Below are positions 7,781 through 14,397 of a DNA stretch of 17,453 bases, piece after piece. The position numbers and the translations under genes are program-made. The notes below the pieces were generated by a model. The model saw only the letters and a list, made by a program, of their open reading frames with translations, ran no database searches and was not told the origin of the DNA. Origin of the DNA: Desulfobacterales bacterium (GTDB lineage Bacteria; Desulfobacterota; Desulfobacteria; Desulfobacterales; JASFBJ01); the NCBI GenBank assembly GCA_030149585.1, contig JASFBJ010000033.1, positions 1 through 17,453 on the forward strand. The letters are read 5' to 3'. Position 1 is the stretch's first letter, and the number at the start of each line of letters is the position of its first letter.

Positions 7781-8665
7781 ATGGAACTCTTTTTAATGTC
7801 TATTACAACCGGTGTCATGGTTGGTGGAATTTATGCTCTGGTAGCTCTGGGATGGGTTTTAATTTATAAATGCTCCGGAGTATTGAATCTGGCCATGGGC
7901 GAAATGACTCTTATTGGAGCATATATCTCCCTGTCTTTCTATTCAGCAGGAGTCCCTTTTCTGTTATCTTTGGGCCTTTCACTTATAATCGGGTTTATCC
8001 TCGGCATTATTACTGAAAGAATTTTTCTCGACCGCTTGATTGGCGAACCAGTGTTAACCGTTATTATGGTTACGGTTGGACTTTCCTTTTTCTTTAAAGG
8101 TTCCCTTGAACTTATCTGGGGTACTGACACCCAGGTCTTCACTCCTGCGGTATTTTCCATTGAGCCGATTCGTTTTGGACAGATAATCATAGGCCAGGTA
8201 TATTTATGGAGTTTTATTGCGGCAATCATTCTTTTGGTCATCTTTGTCTGTTTTTTCAAATATACACGCTGGGGGCTGGCCATGCAGGCCTGCGCTGATG
8301 ACGAAATGGCAGCCCTTTCGATTGGGGTAAGCGCCCGTTTTGTTTATGCTGTTGCCTGGGCCATTGCATTTATGGCTGCTGGAGTGGGAGGTACACTGCT
8401 TGGCAATATCAATGGTCTTAATATTTCCGTTGGTTATTTGGGCCTGCTGGTTCTACCGGCTGTTGTTTTAGGAGGTCTTAATTCAATTCCAGGGGCTATT
8501 GTAGGCGGAATTACTATCGGAGTTTTGCAGAATCTTTGCGGCGCCTATCTGGATCGCTATTTTCCAGGAGCTGTAAAGGATATCGCACCCTTTGCCTTTA
8601 TGGCGATTTTTTTACTGTTTAAGCCGTATGGTCTTTGGGGCTGGGAAAGAATTGAACGTGTATAA
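7781..8665 (+). CDS. livH: HAAT-family ABC permease, LivH type
   Basis: This is one of the two integral-membrane subunits of the importer. The 294 residues are strongly hydrophobic with roughly eight membrane segments. The opening (TGVMVGGIYALVALGWVLIY, then LNLAMGEMTLIGAYISL) is characteristic of LivH, and the segment WGLAMQACADDEMAALSIG is the cytoplasmic loop that contacts the ATPases. The end LFKPYGLWG is also typical. AAAGGAG (7767-7773) lies 7 bp before the ATG at 7781; an out-of-frame ATG at 7777 is nearer but leads nowhere. It follows the acyl-CoA ligase and precedes LivM by 74 bp. Confidence 0.93.
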   Translation: MELFLMSITTGVMVGGIYALVALGWVLIYKCSGVLNLAMGEMTLIGAYISLSFYSAGVPFLLSLGLSLIIGFILGIITERIFLDRLIGEPVLTVIMVTVGLSFFFKGSLELIWGTDTQVFTPAVFSIEPIRFGQIIIGQVYLWSFIAAIILLVIFVCFFKYTRWGLAMQACADDEMAALSIGVSARFVYAVAWAIAFMAAGVGGTLLGNINGLNISVGYLGLLVLPAVVLGGLNSIPGAIVGGITIGVLQNLCGAYLDRYFPGAVKDIAPFAFMAIFLLFKPYGLWGWERIERV

Positions 8666-8739
8666 AAAAAATCAATTTTGTTAATTGAACCAATATATAA
8701 AGTGAGGCCAAGGCCTTAAAATAAAAACGGAGAATGCTC

Positions 8740-9840
8740 ATGACAACAACCTTTCTTCCCTGTGGAGTTTATCATGAAAATTATATTCAGGATCATGCCT
8801 GGTGGCAGACTAAATTTATTAAAGGCAAAATGCTGTTGCTTTTTTTCCTGCTTTTTATCCTCATTCCATTGCTTGCAGATACCTATATTCTGAGTATCTG
8901 CAACCAGATCGGGTATACAATTTTAGGTGCCATCGGCGTTCAGTTGCTGATCGGCTATTGCGGGCAACTAACTCTGGGGCATGCTGCCTTTGTTGCGGTT
9001 GGCGCTTACACAAGCACTCTTTTGATCCTTGAATTTCCCTGGCCTGCAATTTTATTAAATTTGGGGCTGGCCTACCCTATCAGTATTTTTATTGCCGGCC
9101 TGATGGCCGGACTCTGGAGCGTTTTATTTGGTCTGCCGTCTGCCAGGGTAAAAGGCTTTTATCTTATTTTAACCTCCATGGCGGCCCAGTTTATTATCGT
9201 GGATTTCATTATTACCCAGTATGTTAGTCAGATCGGAGGACGAGGCCAGGCTTTTTCACTGCCGCCCGGCACTATTAAACTCGGCCCCTGGCTAATAGAT
9301 TCCGATCTTAAGGTGTATTATCTGATGATATTATTATGTATTATCTGTATTGTCGGGGTTGCAAATATTATGAGATCCAGAGTCGGCAGGGCCTGGGTGG
9401 CTATCCGCGATAATGATATTTCAGCTGAAGTTATGGGAATAAATGTTATAAAATACAAACTGCTTGCCTTTTTTTATGCCGGCTTTATCGGAGGAATTGC
9501 CGGATCATTCTGGATTAGTAATCTGGCGGCTATCAGTCCCGAGCATTTCCCCTGGTCATGGTCCTTGTGGCTGGTGGGAGTTATTCTGATCGGAGGAGTA
9601 GGGTCAATTCACGGTACAATTTTTGGAGCGCTGTTTATGGTTCTTGTAATGGAAAGTCTTCAACTTATGGTCTTGCCTTTGGCTGATATCTATCCAAAAC
9701 TTTTAATGGATTTTTTATTTATCAAAGAAGCGGCTTTTGGCCTGGCCATCTGTATGTTTTTAATATTTGAGCCAAATGGCCTGGCTTACCGCTGGTGGCA
9801 AACCAAAAATTATTTTAATCTCTGGCCTTTTTCCTATTAA
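8740..9840 (+). CDS. livM: HAAT-family ABC permease, LivM type
   Basis: This is the second membrane subunit that pairs with LivH. It has 366 residues, with a polar N-terminal stretch of about 30 residues and then many hydrophobic helices. Family marks are QLLIGYCGQLTLGHAAFVAV, a loop VGRAWVAIRDNDISAEVMGI that couples to the ATPases, and the C-terminal IFEPNGLA. Two ATGs compete. CGGAG at 8727-8731 is 8 bp from the ATG at 8740 but only 2 bp from the one at 8734, so I use 8740; the difference is two residues. The 68 bp after livH hold nothing but an A/T-rich link and this ribosome site. Confidence 0.93.
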   Translation: MTTTFLPCGVYHENYIQDHAWWQTKFIKGKMLLLFFLLFILIPLLADTYILSICNQIGYTILGAIGVQLLIGYCGQLTLGHAAFVAVGAYTSTLLILEFPWPAILLNLGLAYPISIFIAGLMAGLWSVLFGLPSARVKGFYLILTSMAAQFIIVDFIITQYVSQIGGRGQAFSLPPGTIKLGPWLIDSDLKVYYLMILLCIICIVGVANIMRSRVGRAWVAIRDNDISAEVMGINVIKYKLLAFFYAGFIGGIAGSFWISNLAAISPEHFPWSWSLWLVGVILIGGVGSIHGTIFGALFMVLVMESLQLMVLPLADIYPKLLMDFLFIKEAAFGLAICMFLIFEPNGLAYRWWQTKNYFNLWPFSY

Positions 9841-9870
9841 CTTTTTTAAAGCCTTTATTCAAAGGAGGTA

Positions 9871-9942
9871 GTGAGGCAAATATTTGTTTTAATCCAACAC
9901 CCTGGTATACAAAGACTCTTCGTCAACAAGGAGGAAAAATGA
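9871..9942 (+). CDS. Possible 23-residue leader peptide
   Basis: A GTG at 9871 opens a 23-codon frame (MRQIFVLIQHPGIQRLFVNK, then EEK) whose TGA overlaps the ATG of the binding-protein gene as ATGA, the classic arrangement for translational coupling. A full AGGAGG stands at 9863-9868, although only 2 bp before the GTG, which is too close for a good start. The binding-protein gene also has its own AAGGAGG. It may be a coupling leader or a chance frame, and the short spacing makes chance a serious option. Confidence 0.22.
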   Translation: MRQIFVLIQHPGIQRLFVNKEEK

Positions 9943-11186
9943 AACCAAAAAAAATATGGTTAAAAACAATTCTTTACGCTGGGATAATAATGCTGATGAT
10001 CGGCCTTGCTATTCCAACAGGTGCGGCCACCATCAAAATCGGGTCATTAAACGATATGACCGGAGCCACTTCAGATGTGGGTAAGGATTTTGCTTTAGGC
10101 ATTGCAGAAGCAATTCATTATATAAATGATACAGGCGGCATTAACGGGAAAAAAATTAAACTTTATCAATTTGACTATGGCTACAGGATCCCGGAAGCTC
10201 TTACCAAATACAGTCTTTTCAAACGGTTAAAATGCGCGGCAATCCTGGGCTGGGGAACCGGCGATACAGAAGCACTGGCGCCAACTGTTGCCAGAGATAA
10301 AATTCCATATGTTTCAGCTTCCTACTCCGGTCACCTGTGTAACCCCGAAAAAACCCCTTATAATCTGTTTTTTTCAACTGATTATTCTACCCAGGCCCGG
10401 GGCCTTATTACAGCCTGGTATGATAAAAAATGGCCAAACAAACCCGATTATGGTAAGCGCAAACCCAGAATTGCACTGTGTTATATGTTTGCTTCACCGT
10501 ATAGCAGCTCATCTATAAAAGCTGCCAAAGACCATGCCAAAATGCTGGGCTTTGAAATGGGGCCGCAACAGGATGTTTCATTATTTGCAATTGACACCAA
10601 AAGCCAGATTCTGGCCCTAAAAGAGTTTAAGCCGGATGTTCTTCTACTTACAAATACTGTGATGTCGGTAGCTGCCGTTTTAAGAGACGCCTATGCCCTG
10701 GGTCTAAAAACCGACAAGCTGCTTCTCAACTGGGGTTTTGATGAAAATCTGCCCAAACTGGCGGGCAAGGCAGCCGAAGGCGTCATTGGCTGTGCGCCCT
10801 GGGCATTTTTTGGTCAAAATGTGCCGTTAATGGATAAGGTGGTTGAATATGCCAAAAAATATAACCCGGGAATTCCACTGGAGAAAAGAACTATCCATAC
10901 TGTTCAGGGCTGGGCTAATGCGCTTGGGCTGGCTGAAGCTTTGCGCCGGGCTGATAAAGCCGGCGATCTATCTGGAGAAGGTATTTTGAAATATGGCTTT
11001 GAAACCATGCGGGATTACGATTTCGGTCTGGGTGTTGCTCCGGCTACCTTCACTGCAACCGATCATCGCTCTCAAAGTGAAGCCAGGATATATGAATATA
11101 AAAACGGCAAATTTACCCTTTTAGATTCAATTGATTTGAAAAAACGCTGGCCTGAGAAATGGGCTAATGAGTGGCTTGGCTGGTAA
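9939..11186 (+). CDS. Periplasmic substrate-binding protein of the HAAT ABC importer
   Basis: This type I periplasmic binding protein of the Leu/Ile/Val-binding group catches the substrate outside the membrane and hands it to LivHM. Residues 1-30 form a Sec signal peptide: a lysine-rich start, a hydrophobic core YAGIIMLMIGLAI, and a probable cut after TGAA. The mature part begins TIKIGSLNDMTGATSDVGKD and goes on with AIHYINDTGGINGKKIKL, both standard for the family. The total of 415 residues is normal. The ribosome site AAGGAGG before the ATG is near perfect. Unlike LivJ/LivK it need not bind amino acids; the acyl-CoA ligase in the operon points to a carboxylic acid. LivF starts 20 bp after its stop if TTG 11207 is used. 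Confidence 0.92.
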   Translation: MKPKKIWLKTILYAGIIMLMIGLAIPTGAATIKIGSLNDMTGATSDVGKDFALGIAEAIHYINDTGGINGKKIKLYQFDYGYRIPEALTKYSLFKRLKCAAILGWGTGDTEALAPTVARDKIPYVSASYSGHLCNPEKTPYNLFFSTDYSTQARGLITAWYDKKWPNKPDYGKRKPRIALCYMFASPYSSSSIKAAKDHAKMLGFEMGPQQDVSLFAIDTKSQILALKEFKPDVLLLTNTVMSVAAVLRDAYALGLKTDKLLLNWGFDENLPKLAGKAAEGVIGCAPWAFFGQNVPLMDKVVEYAKKYNPGIPLEKRTIHTVQGWANALGLAEALRRADKAGDLSGEGILKYGFETMRDYDFGLGVAPATFTATDHRSQSEARIYEYKNGKFTLLDSIDLKKRWPEKWANEWLGW

Positions 11187-11206
11187 GAATTGGAGGTTAT
11201 AAGGCT

Positions 11207-12019
11207 TTGGCAAAAGAAAAGATGATCTTGAAGATCAATAATATTGAAGTCAAATACCATGAAGTGATTCTGGTCATTAAAGGGGTTTCGATTGATGTCC
11301 CGGTTGGCGGGATTGTCGCTTTGCTGGGCGCTAACGGCGCAGGTAAAAGCACGACTCTCAAAGCAATTTCCGGTCTGTTGAAACATGAGGATGGAGAGGT
11401 CACTGATGGATCGATAGAATTTTCAGGCAAGAGGATCGATAAAATGAGTGCTGAAAAAATTGCCAAAATGGGAATTGTTCAGGTTATCGAGGGGCGCCGG
11501 GTATTTGAGCATCTTTCGGTTGAACAAAATTTAAAGGTTGGCGCTCATATGCGAAAATTCGGCAAATCCATCAAAGACGGTTTGGAGATGGTCTATAACT
11601 ATTTCCCCCGTCTTTTGGAAAAAAGAACTGAAACAGCCGGTTTTATCAGTGGGGGTGAACAACAGATGACAGTTGTAGGCAGGGCTCTGATGACCAATCC
11701 TAAATTGATTCTTTTAGATGAGCCTTCCATGGGCTTGGCGCCAATGTTGATTCATGAAATATTTAACATCATTACAAGGCTCAACCAGGATGAACAAATT
11801 TCAATCCTTTTGGTAGAACAAAATGCCAAATTAGCTTTGAATGTGGCACCTCATGCCTATGTAATGGAAAACGGCCGGATTGTCATGGATGATACAGCTG
11901 AAAAATTAAAAAATAACCAGGATATCAAAGATTTTTATTTGGGTATGACCGATTTTGGCGGCAGAAAAAGTTTTCGAGATGTCAAGCATTATAAACGAAG
12001 GAAAAGATGGATTACTTAA
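11207..12019 (+). CDS. livF: HAAT-family ABC transporter ATPase, LivF type
   Basis: This is the second ATPase of the importer. Numbered from TTG 11207 (270 residues), Walker A GANGAGKST is at 41-49, signature ISGGEQQ at 147-153, Walker B LLDEP at 169-173, and the switch residue is Q205 in LVEQN, which is normal for LivF. The family marks QVIEGRRVFEHLSVEQNL and MGLAPMLI are present. A basic tail, FRDVKHYKRRKRW, follows the ATPase core. I chose TTG 11207 because GGAGG lies at 11192-11196, 10 bp upstream. An ATG at 11222 lacks a ribosome site, and a GTG at 11171 would overlap the binding-protein gene. It precedes the lipoprotein gene by 26 bp. Confidence 0.9.
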   Translation: MAKEKMILKINNIEVKYHEVILVIKGVSIDVPVGGIVALLGANGAGKSTTLKAISGLLKHEDGEVTDGSIEFSGKRIDKMSAEKIAKMGIVQVIEGRRVFEHLSVEQNLKVGAHMRKFGKSIKDGLEMVYNYFPRLLEKRTETAGFISGGEQQMTVVGRALMTNPKLILLDEPSMGLAPMLIHEIFNIITRLNQDEQISILLVEQNAKLALNVAPHAYVMENGRIVMDDTAEKLKNNQDIKDFYLGMTDFGGRKSFRDVKHYKRRKRWIT

Positions 12020-12045
12020 CCCTTAACAAAGGATAAGGGGGCAAA

Positions 12046-12654
12046 ATGAAAAAAAAATTAACTATCATTTTAAGTTTTATTATTATTTTGGCTGTTTTAC
12101 TGGCTGGTTGCGCGGCAATGATGACCAAGCCGACCGCAAGGAATTTTCAAGCACCGATAGTTACTCTGGATTCAATGGAAGTTGAGCATTTTTGGGGATG
12201 GTGGTATTATTCCAACAAGGTTAAGCCGACTATGGGAAAGGCCGGTAATTATGGCGCCCCCCTTGATCTGGCCTTTATCTTTAATGTTGAAAATCCAAAC
12301 CCGTTTCCAGTGGAACTTGAAAGTTTAAAATTTACAGTGGCCTTTGAAGAGTTTGATTTAAATACGGTAAGTTCCATTGAAACCCAGTGGATTCCGCCGG
12401 GCAAAACTAATCAGATCAGAGTTCACGCCATGTTTGACGGCCGTCAGTCTTTATTGAGTCTGCTGGTAACCGGTGGATTTAAATTAAAAGAAAAGACCGG
12501 AGCAGCCGGGGCCGGAGCAGCTCTGAAGCAACTTGGTAAATGGTGGAAAGCTGCTCCTGAGTATGGGTTTCCGATTTATGTAAAAGAGGGCGCGGCTGTA
12601 TTTAAAGCAGACAGCCTGGTGAAAGTAGCAATGTTCAGCGCAACTTTTCCATGA
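12046..12654 (+). CDS. Lipoprotein with LEA14/WHy-type domain
   Basis: The 202-residue protein begins with a lipoprotein signal (MKKKLTIILSF, hydrophobic core, lipobox LLAGC), so C22 should be lipidated after export. The middle contains DLAFIFNVENPNPFPVELES followed by LKFTVAFEEF. This is the signature of the water-stress and hypersensitive-response (WHy, LEA_2) domain, a small immunoglobulin-like fold. The C-terminal third has an alanine- and glycine-rich stretch, then VAMFSATFP. It is the last gene before a strong terminator, 26 bp after livF, with a GGATAAGGGGGC ribosome region, so it belongs to the transporter operon. Its job is unknown. Assistance of the importer or binding of hydrophobic substrate in the envelope is only a guess from position. 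Confidence 0.8.
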   Translation: MKKKLTIILSFIIILAVLLAGCAAMMTKPTARNFQAPIVTLDSMEVEHFWGWWYYSNKVKPTMGKAGNYGAPLDLAFIFNVENPNPFPVELESLKFTVAFEEFDLNTVSSIETQWIPPGKTNQIRVHAMFDGRQSLLSLLVTGGFKLKEKTGAAGAGAALKQLGKWWKAAPEYGFPIYVKEGAAVFKADSLVKVAMFSATFP

Positions 12655-12677
12655 TTATATGAATCAAGATTCAAAAA

Positions 12678-12714
12678 AAAAGAGGCGGTATTGATTGTCA
12701 ATACCGCTTCTTTT
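12678..12714. terminator. Bidirectional rho-independent terminator
   Basis: A 17-bp stem (12678-12694 with 12698-12714, 3-nt loop TTG) has a GC-rich core GCGGTATTGA/TCAATACCGC, one G-T pair, and A-runs and T-runs on its two sides. It lies between the convergent lipoprotein and nitroreductase genes and serves both strands. Confidence 0.88.
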
Positions 12715-12727
12715 AATTCAAAGCTAC

Positions 12728-13399
12728 CTAAAATCCACACCAGTCCGTTATATTAGCCGATTTTTCCCGATCGGTTATTATCGCGTTTGCAGGAAAATCC
12801 CAGTTAGGATATCCAATGGCAATAGCTATCATGATTCGCTGTGATTCTGAAATCCCGGCATGCTTTCTTATAACTTCCGGATACATAACACCCTGATCTT
12901 CAATGCAGGTAGCAAGATCATAGTGCATAGCTGCAAGACATATAGTTTGCATAACAGCTCCGAGATCCAGCAGAGGACCGGCTTCCGATAAGGTTCGATC
13001 CATGGAAATGATAATTGCTGCAGGCGCGTCAAAATAGCGAAAACCCCTTTCCATCCAGGCCGCCCGTTTTTCCTTATCCTCCCTTGCAATATCCATGAGT
13101 TTGAAAAGCTGAATAGCGAGCCCCACCTGGCGGTTACGATATACACTTTCTTTGGGCCAGCCCACAATAGAATGATCTGGATGAGGTTCCTGGCCTGCCC
13201 TTAGTTTTTCCACATTATCCTTCTTGATATTATCAAGGATTTTTCCTGATACTACTGTAAATTTCCAGGGCTGGGTGTTCATTGCAGACGGGGCCCGGCA
13301 GGAAACTTTAAGAATTTCTTCCAGCATTTTTCGTGATACAGGGTCTTTTTTAAAATCTCTTACACTTTTACGCTCTTTAATCGCATTAATAATATCCAT
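12728..13399 (-). CDS. Nitroreductase-family FMN oxidoreductase
   Basis: This 223-residue flavoprotein of the nitroreductase superfamily uses FMN and a nicotinamide or other donor to reduce nitro groups, quinones or enoyl/aryl substrates. The start IINAIKERKSVRDFKKDPVS and the segment APSAMNTQPW are the FMN-phosphate-binding marks of the family. The LLDLGAVMQTICLAAMHYDL helix forms the dimer and flavin pocket. The last residues end in W-C-G-F. AAGGAG lies 7 bp before the ATG. It follows the acyl-CoA synthetase subunit by 30 bp on the same strand, so the two are probably one transcript, ended by the bidirectional terminator. In that setting it may work on a CoA-ester pathway intermediate rather than a nitro compound; that is inference. 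Confidence 0.88.
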   Translation of the reverse strand: MDIINAIKERKSVRDFKKDPVSRKMLEEILKVSCRAPSAMNTQPWKFTVVSGKILDNIKKDNVEKLRAGQEPHPDHSIVGWPKESVYRNRQVGLAIQLFKLMDIAREDKEKRAAWMERGFRYFDAPAAIIISMDRTLSEAGPLLDLGAVMQTICLAAMHYDLATCIEDQGVMYPEVIRKHAGISESQRIMIAIAIGYPNWDFPANAIITDREKSANITDWCGF

Positions 13400-13429
13400 A
13401 ATTTAACTCCTTTTCCGGAATATTTGATT

Positions 13430-14116
13430 TTAGGGTTGCTCTAAAATTACCAGAGCATCAACCGCAATCGGCTTGCCGTCTGATATGATTAAAGGATTAA
13501 TATCAATTTCCTTAATATTTTCATTTTCAAGACCAATGCGACCCACTGCAATTAAAATATCGGCCAGGCTTTCGATATCCACCTCAACCATTCCGCGTAT
13601 GGCTGTAAGTATTTTACTGGCCTTGATCTCCTGCATCATTTCCATGGCATCCCGTTTTTCCAACGGTGCGATTCGAAAGGAAATATCCTTTAAAATTTCA
13701 GTAAAAATACCCCCTAATCCAAACATGACACAAGGCCCAAACTGGGGATCCCTTGTTAAACCAACTACCAGTTCCCTTTTACCTTTTATTAATTCCTGAA
13801 CCAGTACCATGCCATCTAAATCGTCAATATCCGACATGATCTCTTCAAAGGCTGCCTGCGCTTCTTTATCATTTCGGATATCCATCCGAACCAGACCTTT
13901 TTCCGTTTTATGAGAAATATCGGCTGAACAGCCCTTTAATACCAAAGGATACCCAATTTCCTTAGTGGCTTTGAGCAGCTCATCGACACTCTTAACCGGT
14001 ATTTCCCTGGTAACGGGAATATTATAGGCAGCTAAAACCTCTTTTGACTCATTTTCAGAAAGCGATGCAGCTCCTTTTCCAAGTGCTCTTTCTATAACTT
14101 TCTCTATAGCGTTCAT
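13430..14116 (-). CDS. ADP-forming acyl-CoA synthetase, beta (ATP-grasp) subunit
   Basis: In two-part ADP-forming acyl-CoA synthetases, which exchange acyl-CoA plus ADP and phosphate with acid plus CoA and ATP, this subunit binds the nucleotide. The 228 residues fit the beta subunit alone. It shows the N-terminal LSENESKEVLAAYNIPVTRE, the lysines of the ATP-grasp domain in YPLVLKG, SADISHKTEKGLV with H69 (which appears to correspond to the beta-subunit histidine that is transiently phosphorylated in archaeal enzymes), LVQELIKGKRELVVGLTRDPQFGP, and EIDINPLII near the end. GGGGAGG lies 5 bp before the ATG. No alpha (CoA-binding) subunit is in the window. A substrate-level phosphorylation step fits an energy-limited anaerobe; the substrate is unknown. 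Confidence 0.9.
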   Translation of the reverse strand: MNAIEKVIERALGKGAASLSENESKEVLAAYNIPVTREIPVKSVDELLKATKEIGYPLVLKGCSADISHKTEKGLVRMDIRNDKEAQAAFEEIMSDIDDLDGMVLVQELIKGKRELVVGLTRDPQFGPCVMFGLGGIFTEILKDISFRIAPLEKRDAMEMMQEIKASKILTAIRGMVEVDIESLADILIAVGRIGLENENIKEIDINPLIISDGKPIAVDALVILEQP

Positions 14117-14142
14117 TGATACCTCCCCATGTGGTTTTACAG

Positions 14143-14171
14143 GTTATATAAGTGATTAGGAACGAGGACAA
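14143..14171 (-). promoter_or_regulatory. Candidate promoter of the synthetase-nitroreductase unit, -35 in the MITE-like end
   Basis: On the - strand, TTGTCC (14166-14171) and TATAAC (14143-14148) are spaced by exactly 17 bp and lie 27-55 bp before the start codon, with the ribosome site in between. The -35 hexamer lies inside the terminal inverted repeat of the neighbouring element and the -10 lies outside it. Four of six and five of six positions match the sigma-70 consensus. Confidence 0.45.
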
Positions 14172-14338
14172 AATAACTTCCTCAACTATGCATCCCAGCT
14201 TCAGGTCATCTTTGCCCGATCTAAAATCACAAAAATCTTGAAATAGCTCGCTATTCCTGCAACTTTTGTAATTTTAGATCGAACAAACCTAACCTAAATC
14301 TGTGCGCCTATTTGTGGAAGTTATTTCGTCCCCGTTCC
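14159..14338. mobile_element. MITE-like element, 180 bp, with 23-bp terminal inverted repeats
   Basis: The left end (14159-14181, starting GGAACGAGGAC) and the right end (14316-14338, ending GTCCCCGTTCC) are inverted repeats that match at 21 of 23 positions. Both are flanked outside by TTA, which may be a short target duplication. The inside carries a long hairpin: 18-bp arms at 14217-14234 and 14264-14281 (17 of 18 pairs), with a small inner stem AATAG-CTCG-CTATT. There is no coding frame. A second copy begins at 17405, so this is a repeated, non-autonomous element. The family that would move it cannot be named from the sequence. Confidence 0.8.
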
Positions 14339-14357
14339 TTAGCAGTGTGTTTATCTT

Positions 14358-14378
14358 TATACCGCTTTATTCGGTATA
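14358..14378. terminator. Weak hairpin after the ETF-QO gene
   Basis: A 7-bp stem TATACCG/CGGTATA with a 7-nt loop lies 20 bp past the - strand stop. The T-run is on the other strand side (14382-14387), so termination of the ETF-QO transcript here is uncertain. Confidence 0.3.
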
Positions 14379-14397
14379 TACTTTTTTGTTAATAAAA

